A stretch of 64,000 nucleotides of DNA from NCBI GenBank assembly GCA_003280135.1, contig QCFW01000002.1:104594-168593 (forward strand), in the 5' to 3' direction. The stretch comes from Prochlorococcus sp. AG-363-N16 (GTDB taxonomy: Bacteria; Cyanobacteriota; Cyanobacteriia; PCC-6307; Cyanobiaceae). The position numbers were made by a program, and so were the translations under genes. A model generated the notes under the pieces. It had not been told where the DNA came from, searched no databases, and saw only the letters and a program-made list of their open reading frames with translations. The first letter of the stretch is position 1. Each line of letters begins with the position of its first letter. Shown here in pieces: positions 8,155 through 17,151 of this stretch.

Positions 8155-10680
8155 TTATTCATTTATATTGCATGTGATATCTACTTTTAATGGCTCAACA
8201 TTCCAAATTGATTGACAGTATTCCCGAATTGAACGGTCAGAGGAGAAAAAGCCTGATCTTGCAGTATTTAGCAGTGCCATTCTATCCCATTCTTTATGGT
8301 CTTTCCAGGCCTGACTAACTTTATCTTGTGTATTTAGATAATCTTTAAAATCGGCCATTACAAAATATGGATCGTAACCTGTCAAACTATTCATTAATGG
8401 TCGAAATAGTTCAGTATCCCCATTACTAAAATGGCCTACTTCTATTAATTTCAATGCTTCTAATAATTCTGGTGAAGATTCAATATATTTCTTAGGGTAA
8501 TAGCCGTCTTTGCGTAACTTTACTAGTTCACTTTCTGTATTACCAAATAAGAAAAAGTTTTCCTTCCCTACCTTCTCTCGTATTTCTATATTGGCGCCAT
8601 CTAATGTCCCTATTGTTAAAGCACCATTCATTGCAAATTTCATATTACCAGTTCCTGAGGCTTCTTTACCTGCAGTAGAAATTTGTTCTGACAAGTCAGT
8701 TGCAGAGTAGACTTGTTCTCCAAGCTTTACATTATAATCAGGTAAAAATATAACTCTTAAAAGACTATCCATATCTGGATCAGCATTGACAACTTCTGCA
8801 ATTCCATTAATGAATCTAATCATCAATTTTGCCATGAAGTAACCAGGTGCAGCTTTTCCTCCAAAAATTACTGTTCTTGGTGCTATATCATGAGCAGTAC
8901 CGTTTTTAATTCTAAGATATTGTGCAATTACTTGTAATGCATTTAGGTGTTGTCTTTTATATTGATGAATTCTTTTAACTTGGACATCAAATAAACTTGT
9001 TGGATCGACTAAAACTCCAGTTTGCCTATGTATATATCCTGCTAATTTACGCTTTCCAAGTAATTTTGTTTCTCTAAAAGCTTCTAAGAAATTTGAATCA
9101 TTTTCTTTTTTCTCTAATTGGGTAAGCATATCCATATTTGTTATCCAATCTTCTCCAATTTCTCTATCTAAAAGTGATGAAAGACCTTGATTTGATAGTG
9201 CAACCCATCTTCTAGGTGTTACCCCATTGGTAATATTTGTAAATTTTTCAGGCCATAGTTCCGCAAATTCAGGAAATAACTGTCTTTTTATTAAATCAGA
9301 GTGAAGTGCAGCTACACCATTAACATGATGGGCACCAACAGTTGCTAAATGAGCCATTCTTATCGCTTTACCTCCTTCTTCGTCAATAATTGAAAGCTTT
9401 CTCAAAATGGAATCATTGCCAGGATGGCGCAGTCGAACTTGTTGTAGGAATCTTTTATTTATCTCATAAATAATTTCCAAATGTCTAGGTAGAAGACTAT
9501 TAAATAAATTCAGATCCCACTTTTCTAAAGCTTCAGGTAATAAAGTATGATTTGTATATGCAACAGATTTACTGGTGATATCCCAAGCTTTTTCCCATTC
9601 AAAATGATAATTATCAATTAACAGTCTCATTAGCTCAGCTACTGCAATAGCTGGATGGGTATCATTTAATTGGACTGTCCAATGTTGAGGAAAATCTTCA
9701 ATGGGAATGCTTCGTTTTTCAAGACTTCGAAGCATGTCCTGAAGCGAACAACTTACAAAAAAATGTTGTTGTTTTAGTCGAAGACGCCGACCTTCATCAG
9801 TTCCGTCATTTGGATAAAGGACTTTAGAAATTGTTTCTGAAGCAACTTTTTCTTCAACTGCTCCGTAATAATCACCAATATTAAATGCATAAAAGTCAAA
9901 ACTTTCAGTTGCATCTGCTCTCCAAAGCCTTAAACGATCGCAATTATTAACTTTATATCCGAGTATAGGAATGTCATGGGGTACTCCGATTGCTTGCTCA
10001 TCTGGAATCCAACGAGATCGATAGTTTCCTTTGTCGTCTATATAACTTTCAGTGCGTCCTCCAAAACCTACGAAACACGATTCATCTGGTTGAGGCAATT
10101 CCCATGGCCATCCTCCTTTCAGCCATTTGTCAGTGACTTCGACCTGCCATCCATCTCTAATCAATTGATTAAATATTCCAAATTCATATCTAATGCCATA
10201 TCCAATTGCAGGTATTTCGAGACTGGCTAAAGATTCCATATAGCATGCAGCTAATCTCCCAAGCCCTCCATTACCTAAGCCAGGTTCTTCTTCCACTTCT
10301 AAAATATGACTAAGTGATTCGATCCCAAATCTTTTTACGGCTTCCTCAGCTTCTTTAGTAATTCCAAGATTTAACAGATTACTATTTAATTGAGGGCCAA
10401 TTAAAAATTCAGCAGAAAGATATGCAACTGTTTTTTGGGGCTTAGCTCGTATAGCTTCTTGAGTTGCAAGATACCTTGTCATTAACCTGTCTCTTATCGC
10501 GTAGCTTAATGCCATATATAAATCTCTTAAACTTGCCGTAGTTGCCAGTTTCCCAAGTGTAAAAAATAAATGTTCCGTCATTCCATCAAAAACTGCATCT
10601 GCGTCGATTCCAGCTTTAATTGGATCTGCATAGCATCCTGGTGTTGGTAGTCGCAGGTCTAAAGGCTGGGAGCTGCTCAT
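8155..10680 (-). CDS. glgP: Glycogen phosphorylase
   Basis: This enzyme releases glucose-1-phosphate from glycogen, the main carbon store burned by cyanobacteria at night. The 841-residue length is normal for the family. Hallmarks include EEEPGLGNGGLGRLAACYMESLA near the N terminus, QLNDTHPAIAVAELMRLL, NGVTPRRW and the C-terminal pyridoxal-phosphate site EASGTGNMKFAMNGALT with the lysine that binds PLP. Translation starts at the ATG at 10680 (MSSSQPLDLRLP). The gene is divergent from the antiporter at 10836, with 155 bases between the starts. It stands alone, with no other glycogen genes in the window. Confidence 0.98.
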   Translation of the reverse strand: MSSSQPLDLRLPTPGCYADPIKAGIDADAVFDGMTEHLFFTLGKLATTASLRDLYMALSYAIRDRLMTRYLATQEAIRAKPQKTVAYLSAEFLIGPQLNSNLLNLGITKEAEEAVKRFGIESLSHILEVEEEPGLGNGGLGRLAACYMESLASLEIPAIGYGIRYEFGIFNQLIRDGWQVEVTDKWLKGGWPWELPQPDESCFVGFGGRTESYIDDKGNYRSRWIPDEQAIGVPHDIPILGYKVNNCDRLRLWRADATESFDFYAFNIGDYYGAVEEKVASETISKVLYPNDGTDEGRRLRLKQQHFFVSCSLQDMLRSLEKRSIPIEDFPQHWTVQLNDTHPAIAVAELMRLLIDNYHFEWEKAWDITSKSVAYTNHTLLPEALEKWDLNLFNSLLPRHLEIIYEINKRFLQQVRLRHPGNDSILRKLSIIDEEGGKAIRMAHLATVGAHHVNGVAALHSDLIKRQLFPEFAELWPEKFTNITNGVTPRRWVALSNQGLSSLLDREIGEDWITNMDMLTQLEKKENDSNFLEAFRETKLLGKRKLAGYIHRQTGVLVDPTSLFDVQVKRIHQYKRQHLNALQVIAQYLRIKNGTAHDIAPRTVIFGGKAAPGYFMAKLMIRFINGIAEVVNADPDMDSLLRVIFLPDYNVKLGEQVYSATDLSEQISTAGKEASGTGNMKFAMNGALTIGTLDGANIEIREKVGKENFFLFGNTESELVKLRKDGYYPKKYIESSPELLEALKLIEVGHFSNGDTELFRPLMNSLTGYDPYFVMADFKDYLNTQDKVSQAWKDHKEWDRMALLNTARSGFFSSDRSIREYCQSIWNVEPLKVDITCNINE

Positions 10681-10835
10681 TGATGTCTTGACACTATTGA
10701 AGGACGCTAGCGGGGTTTTTTGATTGCATTGTCAAGTGCCTTCAGATCAACACTTGTTTTAGAAACTTTTTATAAATGCAGAAAAAACATTATTATCTTC
10801 TCCTGGCTTATTAAACGATTTAATTAGATTTAAAA

Positions 10836-12209
10836 ATGATTGATTTCAATGTTTTTTCAATTTTAAGTGCTCATGATATTGAAGTCGCAGAAACTCTCAT
10901 AGGTGTCATACGATTTTTATTGATATTTGTCGCGGCGAGAGTCTTAGCTGAATTATTAGTCAGATTGAGTCTGCCTACTATCGTGGGTGAATTGCTTGCA
11001 GGGGTTTTGATAGGGGCATCAGGGTTACATTTGTTGATACCTCCTTCTGCTCATACTTCTTTAAATGAAGGTTTGGTCAATTTAATTAGCTCTTTGGCTT
11101 CTATACCTCCAGAGGCTGTACCAGATCTATACTTTGAGACTTTTCCATCTTTACAAGCTGTTGCAACACTTGGATTATATGCCTTGCTTTTTCTTACGGG
11201 ATTGGAAAGTGAATTAGAAGAATTAGTAGCTGTAGGTGCTCAAGCTTTTACCGTCGCAATGGCAGGAGTCATATTGCCGTTTGCCTTTGGAACATTAGGT
11301 TTAATGTTTTTATTTAATGTTGAATTAATACCAGCTATTTTTGCTGGTGCTTCAATGACTGCAACAAGTATTGGTATTACTGCAAGTGTGTTTGGAGAAC
11401 TGGGATATCTCAAGACAAGAGAAGGACAAATAGTGATAGGTGCTGCTGTCCTGGATGACATTCTTGGAATTGTAATTCTTGCAGTTGTTGTTGCTTTAGC
11501 TACAGGAGGTTCATTAGAAATCGCACCGATTGTAAAGCTAGTTCTTGCAGCAACAGTTTTTGTCATAGCAGCCATTGCTTTAAGTAGAACTGCTGCACCA
11601 GCTTTTGACTGGTTACTGGATCGTCTTAAGGCTCCTGGGGCAGTCGTTGTAGCTTCTTTTGTAATTCTTGTACTTAGTTGCTTTGTTGCTACTGCAATTG
11701 GCTTAGAAGCTGCTCTTGGAGCTTTTGCTGCTGGATTAATCCTAAGCAGCTCAAAAAATAATCATGCTATTCAGCAATCTGTGCTTCCTCTTGTTTCTTT
11801 GTTTGCAACTATTTTCTTCGTTCTTGTAGGAGCTGGAATGGATCTTTCTGTCATTAATCCCTTGGATCCATCAAGCCGCAGTGCACTCGTTGTAGCAGGC
11901 TTTTTATTAGTCATAGCGATAATTGGCAAGATTGCTGCTGGCTGGTCTTTTCTTATTGATAAACCAACTAATAGACTAGTTGTTGGATTAGGAATGATGC
12001 CTCGAGGAGAAGTCGGATTAATTTTCTTAGGTTTAGGAACGAGTGCAGGCTTACTTACTCCTTCACTTGAAGCAGCAATACTTTTAATGGTTATAGGTAC
12101 CACCTTCCTTGCACCAGTTCTTTTACGAATAGTTTTAAAAGATAAAAAACCTGGAGGCGGTAACTCAATTCCTGATGATATAGCTGCTGATCCAGTAGGT
12201 CTGATTTGA
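10836..12209 (+). CDS. CPA2-family Na+(K+)/H+ antiporter
   Basis: An integral membrane exchanger of the cation:proton antiporter-2 family (NapA/KefB-like). The 457-residue protein is dominated by hydrophobic segments, consistent with about 12 membrane helices. It shows ELLVRLSLPTIVGELLAGVLIG at the first helices, the TATSIGITASVFGELG core, an Asp pair in AAVLDDILGIVIL that fits the ion-binding site of CPA2 exchangers, and MMPRGEVGLIFLGLG near the C terminus. No cytoplasmic TrkA-N domain is attached, unlike Kef proteins. Ion specificity cannot be read from sequence. Confidence 0.92.
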   Translation: MIDFNVFSILSAHDIEVAETLIGVIRFLLIFVAARVLAELLVRLSLPTIVGELLAGVLIGASGLHLLIPPSAHTSLNEGLVNLISSLASIPPEAVPDLYFETFPSLQAVATLGLYALLFLTGLESELEELVAVGAQAFTVAMAGVILPFAFGTLGLMFLFNVELIPAIFAGASMTATSIGITASVFGELGYLKTREGQIVIGAAVLDDILGIVILAVVVALATGGSLEIAPIVKLVLAATVFVIAAIALSRTAAPAFDWLLDRLKAPGAVVVASFVILVLSCFVATAIGLEAALGAFAAGLILSSSKNNHAIQQSVLPLVSLFATIFFVLVGAGMDLSVINPLDPSSRSALVVAGFLLVIAIIGKIAAGWSFLIDKPTNRLVVGLGMMPRGEVGLIFLGLGTSAGLLTPSLEAAILLMVIGTTFLAPVLLRIVLKDKKPGGGNSIPDDIAADPVGLI

Positions 12210-12263
12210 AAAAATTGTTTTAAGATTTACACCTTTGCAATTTATTTAATTACAAATTTTTTG

Positions 12264-13220
12264 ATGTCTGTTTTATTTGCTAAACCAAATGATCCTTGGA
12301 CCTATTTAGGTCACGATATTTACTCTGTAAGTAGAAACCCTGATAGAGGTTCTGGAGATTTTTTATCATCATCAGATAGTAATCCAGTCATTTTACTCGT
12401 TCATGGATTTGGTGCTTCTACAGATCACTGGCGCTTTAATATTCCTGTGATTTCGCAAAATTATGAAGTTCATGCAATTGATTTAATTGGATTTGGCCGT
12501 AGTGCAAAACCTTCTGATTTAGATTATGGAGGAGAGCTTTGGAAAGAACAAATAGTTGCTTATGTGAAGGAAAGGATTAAGAAACCAACTGTTATTATTG
12601 GTAATTCTTTGGGTGGTTATGCAGCTCTCGCTGCTGGAGCAGCTCTTGACACTGAATCAGCTGGAGTTGTTTTATTAAATGCAGCAGGTTATTTTAGCGA
12701 TGAAAAAGTTGATTTTGAACCCAAAGATTTTGGACAGAGAATTAAAAAGATTTTTGGAACTGGTATTTCTAGAGATTTTTTATTCAAGTTTGTAATTTAT
12801 CCATTAATACAAAGAGTGATATTTGAAAATTTACGTAGACCCAGTGTTATTAGGAGTACTTTGCAACAAGTTTATATTGATCCTACAAATGTAGATGATT
12901 ATTTAATTGAGTCGATTCGAAGACCTTCTTTAGATCCAGGAGCTTTTGAAGTTTTCCAGAAAGTTTTCCAAGCTCGTGGCCTTAAAGGTAAGCCTATTGA
13001 CGAATTGTTTATGGATTTAAAAGCCCCTTTATTATTGCTTTGGGGTGATAGAGATCCATGGCTCAGAAATGCAAAAGCTAAGCAAGAGAAGTTTAGATCA
13101 TTTGCTGAAAAAGCCTCTTTAAAAGTTAAAGAAGTTCTTTTAAAGGCGGGTCATTGCCCTCATGATGAAGTACCAGAAAGAGTGAATCAAGAAGTGCTTT
13201 CTTGGTTACAAGACAATTAA
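12264..13220 (+). CDS. Alpha/beta-hydrolase fold protein
   Basis: A soluble hydrolase of the alpha/beta fold with a complete-looking triad: oxyanion-region motif LVHGFGASTDHWR, nucleophile elbow GNSLGG with the serine near residue 113, an acid in LLWGDRDPWL, and the histidine in KAGHCPHDEVPE. About 318 residues from the ATG at 12264; a TTG at 12261 is adjacent and adds one residue. Cyanobacterial proteins of this type are often annotated as haloalkane dehalogenase-like or lipase-like, but substrate cannot be deduced. It ends six bases before the epimerase-like gene and may be co-transcribed with it. Confidence 0.9.
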   Translation: MSVLFAKPNDPWTYLGHDIYSVSRNPDRGSGDFLSSSDSNPVILLVHGFGASTDHWRFNIPVISQNYEVHAIDLIGFGRSAKPSDLDYGGELWKEQIVAYVKERIKKPTVIIGNSLGGYAALAAGAALDTESAGVVLLNAAGYFSDEKVDFEPKDFGQRIKKIFGTGISRDFLFKFVIYPLIQRVIFENLRRPSVIRSTLQQVYIDPTNVDDYLIESIRRPSLDPGAFEVFQKVFQARGLKGKPIDELFMDLKAPLLLLWGDRDPWLRNAKAKQEKFRSFAEKASLKVKEVLLKAGHCPHDEVPERVNQEVLSWLQDN

Positions 13221-13226
13221 TTTAAT

Positions 13227-14081
13227 ATGATATGTTCTTTTTTAAAAAAAGATCTTCCATATCAACATTGGGAATATATAAATATAGAAACTAGAGATAG
13301 CTTAAGAATTGTACCTGAAAGAGGTGGTATAGTTACCAGTTGGATTTGCAAAGGTAAGGAAATTTTTTACTTGGATGAATTAAGATTTAATCAACCCCAA
13401 AAAAGTATACGTGGAGGCATGCCAATTCTTTTTCCAATTTGTGGCAATATACCTGAAAATCTAGCATATATAAATAAAATTCCATATCCATTAAATCAGC
13501 ATGGATTTGCGAGAGATTTATGTTGGGAGATCACTCTTTTGGAAGATAAAATGGGCGTAAGAATAACCTTACATTCAACTAAAAAAACTTTAACTATTTA
13601 CCCATTTAAATTTCGTCTTTTAATAGAACTAAGACTTAGAAAGTCTACATTAGAAATCACTTCTAAGATAATTAATTATAGCAATATTACCATGCCTTTT
13701 TCTTTTGGACTCCACCCTTATTTTCAGATAAGTGATTTGAAAAATGTTAATCTTTTGGGTCTTCCTAAGGAATGTATCAATCAGAAAAATTTGCTTAAAG
13801 AAAAAACATCCTGTCAACTAAATAATCTATTTAAAGGAGTTGATTTTTTGGCAGAACCGATTTCCTCAACTTGTTTAATTGATAGTTCTAAAGATCTTTG
13901 CATTGAATTAAAGATGCAAGAACCATTTCTGTATAATGTTATATGGACAGACCCACCAAGACAAATGATTTGTTTAGAGCCATGGACTAGTAAAAGAAAC
14001 TCAATTAATACAGGAGATAATCTTTTGAACTTATCGCCACAACAGGAAAAAATAATTTCATGTGAATTCAAAGTAAGTTAA
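13227..14081 (+). CDS. Aldose 1-epimerase / glucose-6-phosphate 1-epimerase-like protein
   Basis: Member of the galactose mutarotase-like fold, which interconverts the anomers of sugars or sugar phosphates. The 284-residue protein shows RGGMPILFPICGNIP, NQHGFARDLCWEI with a candidate catalytic histidine, FGLHPYFQI with the second histidine, and the conserved acid in ICLEPWTS. This set resembles the D-hexose-6-phosphate epimerase branch more than classical galactose mutarotase, but I cannot decide on the substrate. It begins at an ATG six bases after the hydrolase stop. Codon usage is AT-rich like the neighbours. Confidence 0.85.
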   Translation: MICSFLKKDLPYQHWEYINIETRDSLRIVPERGGIVTSWICKGKEIFYLDELRFNQPQKSIRGGMPILFPICGNIPENLAYINKIPYPLNQHGFARDLCWEITLLEDKMGVRITLHSTKKTLTIYPFKFRLLIELRLRKSTLEITSKIINYSNITMPFSFGLHPYFQISDLKNVNLLGLPKECINQKNLLKEKTSCQLNNLFKGVDFLAEPISSTCLIDSSKDLCIELKMQEPFLYNVIWTDPPRQMICLEPWTSKRNSINTGDNLLNLSPQQEKIISCEFKVS

Positions 14082-14120
14082 AGCTATTTCCTGAATTTAC
14101 TCTAAAGACAATTAAATTCA

Positions 14121-15818
14121 ATGAGAAATTATCGAATAAAAGAACTGAAAGAACAGCTGTTTTTAGTTTTAGGCTCGGGGAACTTGCTTGTCAGTAGTAA
14201 TGAAACTGCTGCTTATCGAAGAGGAATAAGAGTTGGGTGTGGAAATGCTTGTATGGTTGCATTGCCAAGGACATTATTGCAGCTATGGAAGACATTAGAG
14301 ATTTGTATAAATTTAGATAAGATTATAATTTTACAAGCTGCAAATACAGGCTTAACAGGTGGTTCTACTCCTTTTGGTGATGATTATGATCGCGATGTAG
14401 TTATTATTAATACTGTTGCTATAAGTCAACTATTTCTTATTAATAATGGTTTGCAAGTAATTGCTTTGCCTGGCACTACTTTATATCACTTAGAAGAGAG
14501 CCTTGCTGTTTTTGATAGAGGTCCTCATTCGAAAATAGGTTCTTCTTGCATTGGTGCCTCAGTAATTGGAGGTGTATGTAATAATTCTGGTGGTAATTTA
14601 GTTAATCGTGGACCAGCCTATACAGAGCTTGCGTTATTTGCACAATTAAAGAAAGATAGGAGTTTAGAACTTGTAAATCATTTAGGCATTGAACTTGGAT
14701 CCACTCCTGAAGAAATTCTTCTAAATCTAGAAACAGGAAATTTTGAGTTAAATAATATAAAGACTTCTCAAAATATGGCATCTGATAAAAATTATCAGGA
14801 TCGTGTTAGAGATATACAAGCAGATACTCCTGCAAGATTTAATGCTGATAAAAGACGTTTGTATGAGACAAGTGGTTGTGCAGGTAAGCTAGCAGTTTTT
14901 GCTGTAAGGTTAGATACGTTTCCTCTTCCCAATGAAGAAAAAGTATTTTTTGTAGGGACAAATAATCCTCAAAACTTTACTAACCTTAGAAAAGAAATCT
15001 TATCAGAACATTCTATTTTACCTGATATGGGAGAATATATGCATAAAAGTTATTTCGAAGGCTCTTATAAATATTGCAAAGATAACTTTATCTTTATAAA
15101 ATATTTTGGCACGAAAGCATTGCAATTAGTCTTTAAGTTAAAAAATTCATTAGATATTGCATTGAATAACATTAAGTTTCTTCCAAACAATATTACAGAT
15201 ATACATCTTCAACTGTTTGCACAATTTCTTCCACATCACCTTTCTAAAAGAATTCGCAAGATTAGCAAAGCTTATGAACACTATATGATATTTCTTGCAA
15301 GTGACTCTTCTATTCCACTTATTAGGAATACTCTTACTAATTATCAAACTAATAATCAAATAGAATTTTTAGAATGTTCTGATGAAGAGGGATCGGATCT
15401 TCTTTTGCATAGATATGTAGCTGGTGCAGCTCCTTCTAGATATCAAAAAATTGAGACAACCAAATCTTCTGAGCTATTACCTTTAGATATTGCATTGCCT
15501 CGCAACTCTAGCTCATGGTATGAAATTTTTCCAGAAGATATTTTATCGCAGATGTCCAATTACTTTTATATGGGACATTTTTTATGTATGGTTTTTCATT
15601 GCGATTTTGTTGTGAATAAAGATACCAATATAAGAAAATTGAAAGAAAGAATTTTTAAGATATTAGATGATTATAATGCTAAGTATCCTGCCGAACATAA
15701 TGTTGGTCATTTGTATAAGGCAGATTATAATCTTAAGGAATTTTATATGAATCTTGATCCTACTAATAGTTTTAATTCTGGTATTGGGAAGACGTCAAAG
15801 AACAAAAATTATGTTTAA
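14121..15818 (+). CDS. dld: FAD-dependent D-lactate dehydrogenase (Dld type)
   Basis: Membrane-associated flavoenzyme that oxidises D-lactate to pyruvate and passes electrons to quinone. The 565-residue product matches E. coli Dld (571) in length and layout. The N-terminal FAD-binding PCMH-type domain shows ILQAANTGLTGGSTP near residue 70 and KIGSSCIGASVIGGVCNNSGG near residue 140. The middle carries the lactate dehydrogenase membrane-binding type region (YETSGCAGKLAVFAVRLDTFP), and the C terminus ends in the HNVGHLYKA stretch. It sits 39 bases after the epimerase-like gene and 123 before the LldD-like gene on the same strand. Close relatives can oxidise other 2-hydroxyacids. Confidence 0.9.
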   Translation: MRNYRIKELKEQLFLVLGSGNLLVSSNETAAYRRGIRVGCGNACMVALPRTLLQLWKTLEICINLDKIIILQAANTGLTGGSTPFGDDYDRDVVIINTVAISQLFLINNGLQVIALPGTTLYHLEESLAVFDRGPHSKIGSSCIGASVIGGVCNNSGGNLVNRGPAYTELALFAQLKKDRSLELVNHLGIELGSTPEEILLNLETGNFELNNIKTSQNMASDKNYQDRVRDIQADTPARFNADKRRLYETSGCAGKLAVFAVRLDTFPLPNEEKVFFVGTNNPQNFTNLRKEILSEHSILPDMGEYMHKSYFEGSYKYCKDNFIFIKYFGTKALQLVFKLKNSLDIALNNIKFLPNNITDIHLQLFAQFLPHHLSKRIRKISKAYEHYMIFLASDSSIPLIRNTLTNYQTNNQIEFLECSDEEGSDLLLHRYVAGAAPSRYQKIETTKSSELLPLDIALPRNSSSWYEIFPEDILSQMSNYFYMGHFLCMVFHCDFVVNKDTNIRKLKERIFKILDDYNAKYPAEHNVGHLYKADYNLKEFYMNLDPTNSFNSGIGKTSKNKNYV

Positions 15819-15940
15819 AATTCATATTAATCTGTTTTCTTATGAAAATTTATTCCCACTAAGTTGAGAATTTGATTTAATTCTTTATAAATGCACCTTA
15901 TATCATAGAATGTATGTGAAAAAATTTAGATTCAATTCAT

Positions 15941-17113
15941 ATGGGAGCTAATGTTTCTTCCCCTAATGTCGTCAATATTAGTGATTTACGTTTATTGGCA
16001 GAAAAACGTTTACCTAGAATGGTATTTGACTATATAGATAGTGGAGCAGATAGGGAGCAAACTTTATCTCAGAATTGTTCGGCCTTTAAAGAGATATTTT
16101 TTCGCCCAAGATGTGCTGTTTCAACACCTTCTTGTGATTTGTCTATATCTGTTCTAGGTGAAAAATTTAACCTTCCTTTTCTGTTGGCACCTGTTGGTAG
16201 CAGTAGAATGTTTTATCCAAAGGGAGAAGTTGTAGCTGCAAGAGAAGCTGGAGTTGCTGGAACAGGGTATACCTTATCTACCTTGTCTGGTTGTCGCTTA
16301 GAAGATGTTAAAGCTGCCACTAATTTTCCTGCCTGGTATCAGTTGTATTTGCTTGGTGGTAAGGACGTTGCTTTGAAGACTATAGATCGTGCTAAGAATG
16401 CTGGCTTTTCAGCAATAGTAGTCACAATAGATACGCCCATTTCAGGTCTGAGAGAAAGAGATCTAAGAAATGGGACCAAAGAATTACTTTCTCGCAATCC
16501 GTTGCAAATGTGGCCTTATATTTCTCAGATGTTGGTGAAGCCATGTTGGCTTACTCAGTGGTTAGGCGATGGAGGCCTAATGAGCTTTCCTAATGTTGAA
16601 TTAGAAAATGGACCAATGGGTTATACAGAAATTGGTCCAGCTTTAGAACAATCTGTAGTTACTTGGGATGATCTAAAATGGATTAGAGATGCTTGGGGTG
16701 GGAAGATCATTGTTAAAGGAGTACATATCGGAGATGATGCTAAAAAGGCTATCGATTTAGGGGTTGATGCAATAGTTGTTTCAAATCATGGAGCAAGGCA
16801 ATTAGATAGTGTGGCGCCTACTATTCAGGTTTTGCCAGAAATTATAAATGCTGTAAATGGAGAGATTGATGTCTTATTAGATGGGGGTATCAGAAGAGGG
16901 AGTGATGTTATTAAAGCTTTATGTCTTGGGGCAAAAGGAGTTTTAGTAGGAAGAGCATATGCTTATGGATTAGCGGCTGCGGGTTCTGCTGGAGTATCAA
17001 GGGCTATAGAGATTCTGAAAACAGATATTCTTAGAACAATGAAACTTTTAGGTTGTGATTCTGTACAAAAACTCGATCAGTCTTATGTAAAATTTCCTAA
17101 AGAATGGGATTAA
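15941..17113 (+). CDS. lldD: FMN-dependent L-lactate dehydrogenase / 2-hydroxyacid oxidase
   Basis: Member of the FMN-dependent alpha-hydroxyacid oxidase family that oxidises L-lactate, glycolate or related acids. The 390-residue TIM-barrel protein has the FMN-contacting PAWYQLYLL, the loop DTPISGLRERDLRNG, the catalytic histidine and arginine in SNHGARQLDS, and the C-terminal phosphate-binding LLDGGIRRGSDVIKAL and GRAYAYGLAAAG. Lactate and glycolate oxidases are hard to separate from sequence; the neighbouring D-lactate dehydrogenase favours lactate. The start is the ATG at 15941. It is followed on the same strand, 38 bases on, by the DUF1537 kinase. Confidence 0.9.
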   Translation: MGANVSSPNVVNISDLRLLAEKRLPRMVFDYIDSGADREQTLSQNCSAFKEIFFRPRCAVSTPSCDLSISVLGEKFNLPFLLAPVGSSRMFYPKGEVVAAREAGVAGTGYTLSTLSGCRLEDVKAATNFPAWYQLYLLGGKDVALKTIDRAKNAGFSAIVVTIDTPISGLRERDLRNGTKELLSRNPLQMWPYISQMLVKPCWLTQWLGDGGLMSFPNVELENGPMGYTEIGPALEQSVVTWDDLKWIRDAWGGKIIVKGVHIGDDAKKAIDLGVDAIVVSNHGARQLDSVAPTIQVLPEIINAVNGEIDVLLDGGIRRGSDVIKALCLGAKGVLVGRAYAYGLAAAGSAGVSRAIEILKTDILRTMKLLGCDSVQKLDQSYVKFPKEWD

Positions 17114-17151
17114 AATCTTTTTAATTATCTTTTCATTTAAGTTAATTCTTA